64,000 bases of DNA from Thermoplasmatales archaeon. Lineage in GTDB: Archaea > Thermoplasmatota > Thermoplasmata > Thermoplasmatales > Thermoplasmataceae. Under the pieces are notes generated by a model. It saw only the letters and a list, made by a program, of their open reading frames with translations. It searched no databases and was not told where the DNA came from. The position numbers were made by a program, and so were the translations under genes. The stretch covers positions 1 to 64,000 of the forward strand of contig JAJSLM010000003.1 in the NCBI GenBank assembly GCA_026127925.1, written 5' to 3'. Each line of letters begins with the position of its first letter. Position 1 is the stretch's first letter. Shown one piece after another: positions 16,612-25,199 of the stretch.

Positions 16612-17331
16612 TCAATTCGTCGGAGAGTAATGAATCCTTCCTTTCTCATGGTACATGAACTTGTACGAGAGAGCTCCAAGAGACCCGCCTATAATTGGTG
16701 CTACCCAGTATATCCATTGATAATATTGCCCTTTGAACAGAATTCCGGATAGGACCGCAGGTCCGAACGACCTTGCAGGATTAATTGATCCTCCGCTCAC
16801 TGTTACTAGAATATATATCATTATGGCTACGTAAATACCTATTACCACTGCTATTATCGCTGTATTATTGGTCCTAGACGTTACGCCCATTATGGTCCAC
16901 AGGAAGAAGAAAGTCATAATAAATTCTCCTGCAAAAGCGATCCAGGGCCCTCTGACTCCAGGGATAGTGGCTCCGAATTGCACCGAATTGGCAACATTGT
17001 AACCGAATAATAGGCCTATTGTCGCTGAAGCCATAACTGCGCCTATCAGTTGAGCTACGATGTACTGAATTACATGTTTGCCTGGAAATCTGCCAACTAC
17101 GAACATAGCAATAGTCACAGCCGGATTGACGTGTCCACCAGAGATGTTTGCTACTGCCATTATTCCAATAGAGATACCTAGACCGAAAGTTGTAGCCAAA
17201 AAGAACGTCGTAGATGGGTTTAGTGTTGAATGGAATGCAGCTATAAAAGCTACAACGCTACCCGGTCCGAAAAGGACGAAAATGTATGTTCCAACTAACT
17301 CTGCTAATGATTTTCTTATTATGTCTGTCAT
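16612..17331 (-). CDS. MIP-family aquaporin / glycerol facilitator
   Basis: A 239-residue, six-helix channel with both half-helix signatures: GHVNPAVT (about residue 67) and GGSINPARSFGPA (about 186). The Arg after the second NPA, part of the selectivity filter, is kept. The length and the NPARSFGP motif resemble AqpM/AqpZ-type water channels more than glycerol facilitators, which usually have NPARD. The frame extends 12 codons upstream, but the ATG at 17331 is preferred because TTTTTATAG lies about 25 nt before it. Confidence 0.9.
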   Translation of the reverse strand: MTDIIRKSLAELVGTYIFVLFGPGSVVAFIAAFHSTLNPSTTFFLATTFGLGISIGIMAVANISGGHVNPAVTIAMFVVGRFPGKHVIQYIVAQLIGAVMASATIGLLFGYNVANSVQFGATIPGVRGPWIAFAGEFIMTFFFLWTIMGVTSRTNNTAIIAVVIGIYVAIMIYILVTVSGGSINPARSFGPAVLSGILFKGQYYQWIYWVAPIIGGSLGALSYKFMYHEKGRIHYSPTN

Positions 17332-17345
17332 TGCCCCATCGCATA

Positions 17346-17355
17346 TTTTGGTACT
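17346..17355 (-). promoter_or_regulatory. TATA box of the aquaporin gene
   Basis: Minus-strand TTTTTATAGT centred about 20-25 nt before the ATG at 17331. It lies inside the longer open frame and therefore supports the shorter start. Confidence 0.5.
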
Positions 17356-17517
17356 ATAAAAATACATTTATGTATGTGAAATAAAATTATTAATTATAGA
17401 TAAATTATCAATAGCATAATTTTGTGTCATTCATATTTAAGAAAATCCTGGAAAAAATTTGCATAAAACAACAAAAGGTATTTATATCATCATTGGTTAT
17501 ATTTTTTAGGTGAACTA

Positions 17518-18207
17518 ATGCAAGCACAAGGAGATTTCTATTCTGAAGTTTACGATTTTGTCAAGAAGCATGCTGCTACGAACAATGATTTTATAAATCG
17601 CTTTTCGCGGGGAGAGATTTCAGATACCGAATTTAAAAGGTTTTCTGAAGAATTCTATCACTTTACCAGAGAATGGCCATCTATCCTGTCGGTTCTTTTG
17701 GTGAATACTCCAAACGAAGAAGATGCTGAAAATCTCACATCTATACTTGTCTCAGAACTTGGAGATGGCAGTCCGAAGAAGAGGCATGAATTGCTTTATA
17801 GAGCATACCTTAGAAGTCTTGATATCGAACCCGCTAAGATTGTCAAGCAGGCACAATTACGAACAACTAAGGCATGGCTGGATGGAATGAGAGAGTATTT
17901 TTCCGGGGACCATTTTGAGGGACTGGGTGCAGAATTTGGACTTGAAAACATGGCTATTCCAATGTGGGACAAACTCTTGTCCGGATTCGAAATATGGAAA
18001 AAGAAGCACCCCGAATACGCGGGCATGGATCTGAAGTATTTTACATTTCACCGGGAAATAGAGGAGCACCATGAGGATGCCATGGAAAACGTCCTCGGAG
18101 TTCATAAAAATGATCCGGATGCTAGAGAAAAATTCTTCCGTGGAGCTGATGGCATACTGAAATTGGAAGAACAGTTTTGGCTAGGTCTTTCGGATAGTAG
18201 AAACTGA
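17518..18207 (+). CDS. Heme-oxygenase-like iron enzyme (TenA/PqqC-type fold)
   Basis: A 229-residue all-helical protein of the TenA/PqqC/CADD superfamily. Family hallmarks are an aromatic EFYHFTREWP motif (about 45-54), SELGDGSPKKRHELLYRAYL (about 81-100), EFGLENMAIPMWDKLL and a late FHREIEEHHED. The spaced Glu and His residues (E..H, E, H..E..H) match the pattern of non-heme di-iron oxidases of this fold, so an oxidase role is likelier than thiaminase. The substrate is unknown. It has a TATA box (TATTTATATC) at about 17479 and a ribosome site AGGTGA six nt before the ATG, and it heads a likely transcript with two phosphatases. Confidence 0.78.
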   Translation: MQAQGDFYSEVYDFVKKHAATNNDFINRFSRGEISDTEFKRFSEEFYHFTREWPSILSVLLVNTPNEEDAENLTSILVSELGDGSPKKRHELLYRAYLRSLDIEPAKIVKQAQLRTTKAWLDGMREYFSGDHFEGLGAEFGLENMAIPMWDKLLSGFEIWKKKHPEYAGMDLKYFTFHREIEEHHEDAMENVLGVHKNDPDAREKFFRGADGILKLEEQFWLGLSDSRN

Positions 18208-18218
18208 TTTATCCTTTT

Positions 18219-18881
18219 TTGTATTCGTGGACAGTGAACACGGAAGTTAAAGAACTATTTCTAATGCGCCACGCGCAAACAGATTCTAATATAGATGGTG
18301 GGTGGCCACTAGAAAGTGATCCTCTCAACAATTATGGAAGGCAGCAGGCGCTTCAGGCAGCTTCTGTTGTAAAGTCTATTTTTCCTGATGTTATTTTGAG
18401 TAGCGATTCATTGCGCGCCATTCAGACTGCTGAGTTAATATCAAATGGATGGTTTGCTAAGAGCATTCTGCATAACCCTTTGTTCAGAGAAATTGATGGC
18501 GGTAAGTTAAAGGGCATGAGTCACGAAGAAATAAAGAGACAGTATCCAAATTTCGCCGATTCTAGGGGAATCCCAAAGGGAAGCCTTGATCCAATATTTG
18601 GCACTGAAAAGATAATCGAGTTTGCCAAAAGAGTTCAGAGCGCAATCTCTTACGTTACAAACGCATGGCCAGGTTCGAAAGTATTAATAGTAACACACGG
18701 TGCTTTCATAAGAATGTTTTATGAACTCAACGGAATTCCGACTTTTGATGATGAAGAGTATCTTTTTAACTGCTCGATCGCTGGTTTTAAAAAGAATTCG
18801 GAAAACTGGACTCTCAGTTTCAGGTATAACGCCTATACTAAAGAGGTGTGGTCATCAGAAGATTTCACGGCAAGGATATGA
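18219..18881 (+). CDS. Histidine phosphatase (phosphoglycerate mutase-like) 1
   Basis: A 220-residue histidine-phosphatase-superfamily protein. The phosphate-accepting His sits in LMRHAQTDSN (residues 16-25). The second half has SDSLRAIQTAELIS and VTHGAFIRMF, the usual R and H of the pocket. Such enzymes act as broad phosphatases, phosphoglycerate mutases or alpha-ribazole phosphatases; the substrate is not predictable. It begins 11 nt after the di-iron enzyme, at a TTG (18219) or possibly the GTG at 18234. Confidence 0.85.
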   Translation: MYSWTVNTEVKELFLMRHAQTDSNIDGGWPLESDPLNNYGRQQALQAASVVKSIFPDVILSSDSLRAIQTAELISNGWFAKSILHNPLFREIDGGKLKGMSHEEIKRQYPNFADSRGIPKGSLDPIFGTEKIIEFAKRVQSAISYVTNAWPGSKVLIVTHGAFIRMFYELNGIPTFDDEEYLFNCSIAGFKKNSENWTLSFRYNAYTKEVWSSEDFTARI

Positions 18882-18902
18882 ATTATTGCTTGATCTTAAT
18901 TT

Positions 18903-19523
18903 ATGATGCTGGTTAATATGCAGGATCTGGATCGGTTAAATGACGGAAATATATTCCTGATGAGGCATGCCCAGACGGAATTGAATGCTCTAGGTCTGTG
19001 GCAGTGCTGGCAGGACGAATCCCTGAATATTCTTGGCATAATGCAGGCCGAAAACAGTAAGAATATTGTTAGCGGAATTAACCCTGAAGTCATAGTAAGC
19101 AGTGATCTTAAGCGGGCAAGAGAAACCGCTGAGATAGTAGCCAAAGAATTAGGAATAGAAGTAAAAGTCGACAAAAGATTGAGGGAACGGAATTGCGGCC
19201 CGGTACAAGGGCTAACCAGTAGTCAAATTAGGGAACGCTTCGGCATCGACTTCGCAACTATCCTTTCGGACCAGATAGATCATCTCCCTGGAGTTGAAAA
19301 GTCAAGAGATTTTACTTTTAGAGTTAATAAAACGGTTGATGATCTGTATCGGGAATTCGAGAATAAGAGAATTTTGATTGTCACTCACGGCGGATTTCAA
19401 AGATCGTTTTATGAAACTCACCTGCCCTTGGGGTATTCAAAAAGAACGTTCACCAATTGCTCTATAACAGGCTACAAAAAGGACAACGGAACTTGGAAAC
19501 TCGTATATATGAAAATTCCGTAG
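18903..19523 (+). CDS. Histidine phosphatase (phosphoglycerate mutase-like) 2
   Basis: A 206-residue paralogue of the upstream gene, 21 nt downstream of it. The catalytic motif is LMRHAQTELN (about residues 19-28), followed by SSDLKRARETAEIVAKELG, the conserved Glu in RERNCGPVQG, and VTHGGFQRSF. The Arg-x-x-x-Glu arrangement after helix 2 fits a catalytic phosphatase better than the first copy does. The two share the ending (NCSI-G-KK) and probably arose by tandem duplication. Start codon choice among ATG 18903, 18906 and 18918 is open. Confidence 0.85.
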   Translation: MMLVNMQDLDRLNDGNIFLMRHAQTELNALGLWQCWQDESLNILGIMQAENSKNIVSGINPEVIVSSDLKRARETAEIVAKELGIEVKVDKRLRERNCGPVQGLTSSQIRERFGIDFATILSDQIDHLPGVEKSRDFTFRVNKTVDDLYREFENKRILIVTHGGFQRSFYETHLPLGYSKRTFTNCSITGYKKDNGTWKLVYMKIP

Positions 19524-19679
19524 GTATACCGAAGCTTGCATCTCAGGATTTCTAGCAATCCAGTATAATGTGTAGACGTTCGTAGATTTAAATTTAGGCG
19601 CTTTCTCGCTGAAGTCTACAGGTTTTGCTGCGGTCAACTTACTCCATACTTTCATATAATTTTATGAATTCTCCTAGGC

Positions 19680-20108
19680 ATGCAACATTTTTTGGATAGG
19701 AGAGAACTTTTTCTAAAGATTGAGAAGAACGAATCCGTGCAGAATGAGATTTTGGGTGCTCTCAACCTTTATGAGATCATGAGTGGCGAGGTAACATTTG
19801 CGATAGGCATGATTCGGAACCTGGAAGTAGGCTACTTTGACGGTAAAGAGTATCTTAAAAAGATGTATCCTGAAAATTTGGAAATCGTATCTTTCCATGG
19901 AAGTATAGCCGAGAACGAACCAAGGTTGCACATCCACTGCGCTGGTGCGAATAAGGATCATTCTGTCGTGGGTGGGCATTTCTTTTCCGGTGTAGCAGAT
20001 CCTCTGTTAGAGGTAAAGATCACAAAATTTGACGGAATAAAACTTGGAAGAGAGAAGAATCCTGCGTCGGGCCTTAGCGAACTAACCATACTTCGTTCAA
20101 AGCATTGA
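19680..20108 (+). CDS. PPC-domain (DUF296) protein
   Basis: A 142-residue protein with the plant-and-prokaryote-conserved PPC/DUF296 fold. It has the strand FLKIEKNESV-NEI, then GAL and the core RLHIHCAGANKDHSVVGGHFFSGVADPLLEVKI (described by its H-x-H ... GGH metal-type histidines at residues about 84-102). In plants the domain works with AT-hooks, but prokaryotic stand-alone forms are of unknown function and often trimeric. The 3' end overlaps the convergent iron-dehydrogenase-like gene by 12 nt. Confidence 0.8.
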   Translation: MQHFLDRRELFLKIEKNESVQNEILGALNLYEIMSGEVTFAIGMIRNLEVGYFDGKEYLKKMYPENLEIVSFHGSIAENEPRLHIHCAGANKDHSVVGGHFFSGVADPLLEVKITKFDGIKLGREKNPASGLSELTILRSKH

Positions 20109-21122
20109 CGTCAGTATACTTCTGATATTATCATCGGTCCCCTTTATTTTTGATATTATGTAATCCAGATCCTTTTCGCTTATTTCATAATCGGTGAGCG
20201 TATGCGTTAGACCAAGACTGCTGATGAAAGACTCGACATACCTCGCGAAGGCTGCAGCCAATTCATTAACGTTTGATCCCTCATAACCAAGTTCTTTTGC
20301 GATCATTGCCAGAGGCTCTGGTTTCGACAGAGCATAATGTCTTAGCACGGAAGGGAGGGTTATGCAGCTTGTTATACCATGTGGAATATTCCATTTTGCT
20401 CCAATGATCTTTCCAATGTTGTGGCTTAGCCCCATAGGGGCATCATAAACCTCAAAATATGAATACCAGGCGGCTAGCTGACATTGAAACCTTGAGAATT
20501 CTGATTTGAGGCCCAGGTTGCCAAACAGCATTTTAATCGACTTTATAGCAAAGGTCCTTGCTATATCGCTTTCTCCGTTAGAGATAACGGTCTCTATACT
20601 GTGATCCAGGGCTCTTATGCCTGTCGATCTCCACAGATCTTCCGGGGTTTCCACTGTCGCCTTTGGGTCGAGGAATATATACTGCGGAGTAAGGGCCTTA
20701 TTTCTAACACCTACCTTCTCGTCTCCGATTGTGTAGCCGGCTATATGGGAGAATTCGGCGGCGGAAAGCGTGGTGGGAATAGCGATCTGCTCCAATGATT
20801 TGTAATAATACCTTGCAGTCTTTGCAGCGTCTATTACACTTCCACCCCCTATTGAAATGATAATATCACAGTTGTTATTCCTGATCAGTTCAACAGCATG
20901 CTCCACCTCCTCCATCGGGGAATGTTGTGTCACCTCCTTGAATTCTGTAACCGGGAAATCAAGTCTTGAAATGAAATTCTGATAGAAATTTGTGAGCGAC
21001 ACGGAGTGGTTAGTCATAAGCATGATTCTTGAAGGTTGAATTTCCTCTAGCAACCTCCTGATTTCGTCTGTCGAATTGGGTCCAGCGTATACTGATTTTA
21101 TAGGAAGGTAGTTATAGATCAT
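20097..21122 (-). CDS. Maleylacetate-reductase-like Fe-ADH family protein
   Basis: A 341-residue member of the iron-alcohol-dehydrogenase/DHQ-like fold. The NAD(P) loop is SIGGGSVIDAAK (about 91-102). The segment PTTLSAAEFSHIAGYT and the ending GLSHNIGKIIGAKWNIPHG resemble maleylacetate reductases. The usual metal ligand Asp (D-A-L-x-H) is Arg here (R-A-L-D-H), while three His positions remain. Maleylacetate reductases likewise lack the Asp and work without metal. It overlaps the homogentisate dioxygenase stop by ATGA and is the last gene of the aromatic operon. I infer it acts on the ring-cleavage product; glycerol-1-phosphate dehydrogenase is unlikely. Confidence 0.78.
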   Translation of the reverse strand: MIYNYLPIKSVYAGPNSTDEIRRLLEEIQPSRIMLMTNHSVSLTNFYQNFISRLDFPVTEFKEVTQHSPMEEVEHAVELIRNNNCDIIISIGGGSVIDAAKTARYYYKSLEQIAIPTTLSAAEFSHIAGYTIGDEKVGVRNKALTPQYIFLDPKATVETPEDLWRSTGIRALDHSIETVISNGESDIARTFAIKSIKMLFGNLGLKSEFSRFQCQLAAWYSYFEVYDAPMGLSHNIGKIIGAKWNIPHGITSCITLPSVLRHYALSKPEPLAMIAKELGYEGSNVNELAAAFARYVESFISSLGLTHTLTDYEISEKDLDYIISKIKGTDDNIRSILTSML

Positions 21123-22267
21123 TTATACCACGACTTCATGTATTCCCGATTTTCTATCTGTTCTGCTTTTTTTGTTATTCCAAGTGGGTCATATGCCTCT
21201 ATCATTACTGCAATCTCGTTCGTCTCTGTTTTGCCGATAGCACCCTCAACTGCGCCAGGTTGTGGACCATGGATCAGGCCTCTCACATGCAGCGTGATAG
21301 ATTCTTTTGATATGCCTTTCCTGCTCATGAAATCTCCGGAAGAGTAGAAAAGAACCTCGTCTGTATCTATGTTGCTGTGGTAATACGAGATCGGAATCGA
21401 ATGTGGATGAAAATCGAATTTCCGTGGTAAAAAGGTTCCTACCATGAAAGACTTTCCGCTGAATGTTTCATGCACTGGAGGCGGCATATGCAATTTGCCA
21501 ACAATTGGGGCCATAGAGTTTACGTTTATGGCGAATGGGTAGAGATAACCATCCCAGCCGACTACGTCCATTGGGCTCTCATCCCTTTCCTCAACAGCAT
21601 AATAACCCGTGTAGTCTACGTACACTTTATAGATATCGGTTCCTGATTTCTTCTCTTTGCTTAGAACGGGATATCTTATATCGCGGCTATAATATGGAGA
21701 ACCTTCCTTTATCTGGCCATAGACATTCAGGTATCTCGGTGGTATTCCTATTCTCTCGGAGGATTCGAGGAAGAAAACCACAAGATCACTGGAGTAATCA
21801 ATACCATACGTTGTGCCCTTAGGTACATAAACATAATCCCCCGATGAAAAGCTCAGATCACCAAACACGGATCTCAGAGTCCCGCTTCCTTCGTGAATGA
21901 AGAAGAGTTGATCGGTGAGTGCGCTCCTGAAAAGATCATTGAACTTTTCAGCTGGTTTCGTTATACCAATGTACACCCTTGAATTCACCAGCAGATACTG
22001 CCTTCCTGTAAGGAAATTGCCCTCTCTGTTTAGTTTCAAACCGTCAAGGTGTCTATGCATAAATTCCTTATTTACTGCAACAGGGACGTTTACCTTCTCC
22101 TCTCTTCTTAAGTTCTTAATGCGGGTGGGTTCGTTCTTATGATAAATAAGAGAGTACGGACCATCAAAGCTTTCCTCTCCAAAAAGTTCTTCTCTCAATA
22201 AATTCTCCCTGCTCTTATACGTGTGTCGAGATTCTGGCATCTCGCCCTGTTTCACATAAAATACCAT
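21119..22267 (-). CDS. hmgA: Homogentisate 1,2-dioxygenase
   Basis: A 382-residue double-cupin ring-cleavage dioxygenase that opens homogentisate to maleylacetoacetate with Fe(II) and O2. The N-terminal cupin has FFIHEGSGTLRS-FG and GDYVYVPKGT. The metal site lies in PHSIPISYYHSNIDTDEVLFY and LIHGPQPGA (His, Glu, His). It is shorter than the bacterial enzyme (about 430), losing loops. It follows FAH by 10 nt and is coupled by ATGA to the reductase-like gene. Confidence 0.9.
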   Translation of the reverse strand: MVFYVKQGEMPESRHTYKSRENLLREELFGEESFDGPYSLIYHKNEPTRIKNLRREEKVNVPVAVNKEFMHRHLDGLKLNREGNFLTGRQYLLVNSRVYIGITKPAEKFNDLFRSALTDQLFFIHEGSGTLRSVFGDLSFSSGDYVYVPKGTTYGIDYSSDLVVFFLESSERIGIPPRYLNVYGQIKEGSPYYSRDIRYPVLSKEKKSGTDIYKVYVDYTGYYAVEERDESPMDVVGWDGYLYPFAINVNSMAPIVGKLHMPPPVHETFSGKSFMVGTFLPRKFDFHPHSIPISYYHSNIDTDEVLFYSSGDFMSRKGISKESITLHVRGLIHGPQPGAVEGAIGKTETNEIAVMIEAYDPLGITKKAEQIENREYMKSWYK

Positions 22268-22277
22268 TCAGTTCACC

Positions 22278-23171
22278 TCAAATAATTTCACTTTCAAGTT
22301 CACCTAAATATTCGGACTTGAATTTTATCCTGTTCCCTCTTGACAGCCATCCATATTTATCAGATCCGAGTTCAAGGATACATCCACCCGGTACAGTCCC
22401 ACTCATGATTATGTCCCCGGTCTTAAGTTCTACCTCCTTCGATGCCCACTCTATCAACTGAGGGAAAGTCCAGTGCATGTTCATTATATTTGTTCTTGTA
22501 TACAGCTTGCCATTTACTGTTGCGGCGACAGTGCAATCTATGCGAAAATTTCTGTCAGTGTGCCTCAGTACTTCGTCTGACGTTGTAATCGTTTTTCCAA
22601 AGGAGGTTGCGAAATCCTTGCTCTTTGAAGGTCCGAGTCCAATTTTCATTTCCTTTCTCTGCTGATCCCTCGCACTCCAGTCGCTTGCTAGCGTAAAACC
22701 CAGAATATGGTTCCAGGCCTCATCTGCCCTGATGTTTTTGCCATCTTTTCCTATAACCGCAGCAATCTCAAGTTCGTAGTCAAGTTCACTGGAAAAGCTT
22801 GGATAATTAATCTTGGCATCACCAGGAAAGACCGAGGAATTCCCGGAATAGTAGTAAGCTGGAAATTCATACCATTCCTCTGCCATGTCCAGGCCGCGTA
22901 ATTTTCTTGCAGTTCTAACGTGTTCCTCAAATGCATAGAAATCTCTTATCTGTCCGATCTTGGGAATAGGAAGAAGAAATGAATCGGGAGCAATCCCACG
23001 GAGTTTATCGGTTTGCTGGGTAATGTCTGTATGAGTCTTGTTCATAATCAAATCGAAGTAGTTATCGTCTGTTAGTTCCGTTCCATATATATCCGCGATG
23101 TCAAAAAACTCGTTACCTTTCTCTACAACGGTGTGCTGTGCCTTTCCAGAAATAACTCTCGCAATTTTCAT
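22278..23171 (-). CDS. Fumarylacetoacetase-like hydrolase
   Basis: A 297-residue FAH-fold enzyme. Metal ligands lie in LDYELEIAAVIGKDG (Glu, Glu) and TLASDWSARDQQ (Asp). The segment SARDQQ...GLGPSKSKDFATSFG and the final SGTVPGGCILELG resemble true fumarylacetoacetases more than acylpyruvases, although the protein lacks the ~120-residue N-terminal domain of the eukaryotic enzyme. Expected reaction: cleavage of the 2,4-diketo acid to acetoacetate plus a C4 acid. It sits between the HPPD and homogentisate dioxygenase genes with 10-nt gaps on each side. Confidence 0.88.
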   Translation of the reverse strand: MKIARVISGKAQHTVVEKGNEFFDIADIYGTELTDDNYFDLIMNKTHTDITQQTDKLRGIAPDSFLLPIPKIGQIRDFYAFEEHVRTARKLRGLDMAEEWYEFPAYYYSGNSSVFPGDAKINYPSFSSELDYELEIAAVIGKDGKNIRADEAWNHILGFTLASDWSARDQQRKEMKIGLGPSKSKDFATSFGKTITTSDEVLRHTDRNFRIDCTVAATVNGKLYTRTNIMNMHWTFPQLIEWASKEVELKTGDIIMSGTVPGGCILELGSDKYGWLSRGNRIKFKSEYLGELESEII

Positions 23172-23181
23172 TAGACACCCT

Positions 23182-24267
23182 TTACAGATTCCCTCTTCTT
23201 TCCTGCTCTCTTTCTATGGATTTGAAGAGTTCCTTGAAGTTTCCAGCACCAAATGATTTAGCCCCTTTCCTTTGTATAATTTCATAGAAGAATGTTGGTC
23301 TATCTCCTATTGGTTTCGTAAAAATTTGAAGCAGATATCCGTGCTCATCAACATCCACAAGAATATTGAGATCTCTAAGGGTATCAACATTTTCATCAAG
23401 TTTGCCAACGCGTTCCTTTAAAGTTTCGTAGTAGGACGGAGGAGTATAGAGGAATTCAACACCGTTTTTCTTCAGCTCGCTCACGGTTTTGATTATATTA
23501 TTCGTGGATAGTGCAATATGCTGAACACCCGGAGAGTTATAATAGTCAAGGTATTCCTGAATCTGTGACTTTTTAAGCCCGATCGCGGGTTCATTCAAAG
23601 GATATATGATCTTCCCGTCACCGTACTGAACGACTTTTGATTTTAGAGCAGAATATTCCGTGCTTATCTGCTTGTCATCGAAGCTGATCAGCTGATTAAA
23701 ACCCATCCCTTTTATGTAATAGTTTACCCATGGATCCATCTTGTTTTCTTCCACGTTTCCCACTACATGGTCGACTTTATGGAGGCCGGTAGATTTGTTT
23801 TTAATTTCCACCAGTTCAAAACCAGGCGGGGCTTCAGATTCATATTCTCCAGTGTCCAAGAGCGAGTGTATGGTTTCACCGTAGGTTGAGAGTTCGGCTT
23901 TTTTTAGTACGCCGTTTCCGGTCTTCAGGTTCTGCTGTGATTTAATCTTAACGACATTCTTCTGTCTCAGGAATTCCAATGTATCATCCAGATTTTCCAC
24001 TGTCATTGAAATATCCTTTACCCCGTCACCGTGCAATCTTACATGATCTGCTATCGGTGTATCAGGACCAAGGAAGCTCGTGAAAGTCAATCTTACGTTT
24101 CCCTGCTCGAGAAGGTACGATACCCGATCCCTTACACCGGTCTCCGGACCGGCATAGGCTTTCAGTTGAAAGCCAAAGGCTTTTTCATGGTAATAAGCCC
24201 ACTGCCTAGCTGATCCGACGTAAAATTCTATCGAGTTTATTGAATCAAAAAGGTTTTCGTTATCCAT
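23182..24267 (-). CDS. hpd: 4-Hydroxyphenylpyruvate dioxygenase
   Basis: A 361-residue two-domain VOC-fold, Fe(II)-dependent dioxygenase that converts 4-hydroxyphenylpyruvate to homogentisate. The iron ligands are His in LHKVDHVVGNV (about 164), His in PGVQHIALST (about 245) and Glu in FFYEIIQRKGA (about 327). The signature LLQIFTKPIGDRPTFFYE is well kept. First gene of the operon: a TATA-like stretch lies in the 230-bp divergent region to the chlorite-dismutase-like gene. Confidence 0.93.
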   Translation of the reverse strand: MDNENLFDSINSIEFYVGSARQWAYYHEKAFGFQLKAYAGPETGVRDRVSYLLEQGNVRLTFTSFLGPDTPIADHVRLHGDGVKDISMTVENLDDTLEFLRQKNVVKIKSQQNLKTGNGVLKKAELSTYGETIHSLLDTGEYESEAPPGFELVEIKNKSTGLHKVDHVVGNVEENKMDPWVNYYIKGMGFNQLISFDDKQISTEYSALKSKVVQYGDGKIIYPLNEPAIGLKKSQIQEYLDYYNSPGVQHIALSTNNIIKTVSELKKNGVEFLYTPPSYYETLKERVGKLDENVDTLRDLNILVDVDEHGYLLQIFTKPIGDRPTFFYEIIQRKGAKSFGAGNFKELFKSIEREQERRGNL

Positions 24268-24496
24268 AAAATAACATGCTGATTCGGTTATATAATATTA
24301 TCTAATTAGCGTGATATTTTATATCATGCCTTGGCGTATGTTCTTCATTTGTTTCTTATACTCTTGCAATTCCCATAGGCGTGAGGTGCGGAGTGCTATC
24401 TTGTTCTGAGTTTTTCAGAGATACACTATCGGCATCAGTCACGGTCGACAAGAAAGTGAAAATAATAGAAACGCAATACACCAGAGGGTAATCATA

Positions 24497-25171
24497 ATGG
24501 ATAACGGTTCAGTGTATGTTGTAGTTTATTCTTTCAAGTTCAACAAATCGTTCTGGCGAATGGAAGAGGAAGAAAAAAAGCGTGTCTTAAAAAATACTTC
24601 ATTGATCTTTTCGGGCGTAAGAAAGAAATTGAACCATCTTAAGATTTACACCTGTTCCAGGCACGATGCTGATATACTGTTCTGGGGTTCTTCAAGAAAC
24701 GCCGAGGGTTTGCAGCTTCTAAAGCGTAATATCCAGGAAAACTTTGGCGGGTTTGGACACCTGAGTTACAGTCTAATATCGATATACGAACCATCGCCTT
24801 ATCTTCACAAGGGAAAGCAACCTGAGAATGTATTCGACCAGGCACCGCTCAAGCACTTCGTCGCATACCCAATGAGTAAAACCCCTGAATGGTACCTGAT
24901 TCCATATGATGAGCGGAAAAAGATCATGGAAGAGCACATAAGAATGGCCACTACAAATCCGGAGGGCGAAGGAATTCGTTCCTTCACGACCTATTCATTT
25001 GGTCTTGGTGATCAGGAGTTTGTGGTCATGTATGAGGTAGATGATCTTATGAAATGGTCTCATGTTACTGGAAAATTGCGAGAGGCTACAGCGAGAAAAT
25101 GGATTATAAAGGAGGAACCAATATTTGTTGGAGATTACATCAGTTCCTTCGATGAAATCGGTACTATGTGA
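24497..25171 (+). CDS. Chlorite-dismutase-family protein (HemQ-like)
   Basis: A 224-residue protein of the Cld/HemQ dimeric alpha-beta barrel family. The most conserved block is FVAYPMSKTPEWYLIPYDERKKIMEEH (residues about 116-142; the His is the expected heme ligand), followed by SFTTYSFGLGDQEFVV. Non-chlorite-reducing members such as HemQ decarboxylate coproheme to heme b. Catalytic chlorite dismutation normally needs an Arg in the distal pocket that I cannot place. No heme genes are adjacent; thiI is 28 nt downstream. Confidence 0.85.
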   Translation: MDNGSVYVVVYSFKFNKSFWRMEEEEKKRVLKNTSLIFSGVRKKLNHLKIYTCSRHDADILFWGSSRNAEGLQLLKRNIQENFGGFGHLSYSLISIYEPSPYLHKGKQPENVFDQAPLKHFVAYPMSKTPEWYLIPYDERKKIMEEHIRMATTNPEGEGIRSFTTYSFGLGDQEFVVMYEVDDLMKWSHVTGKLREATARKWIIKEEPIFVGDYISSFDEIGTM

Positions 25172-25199
25172 ATTGCGTCAGTGGAAGGTAAAGTCTTAA

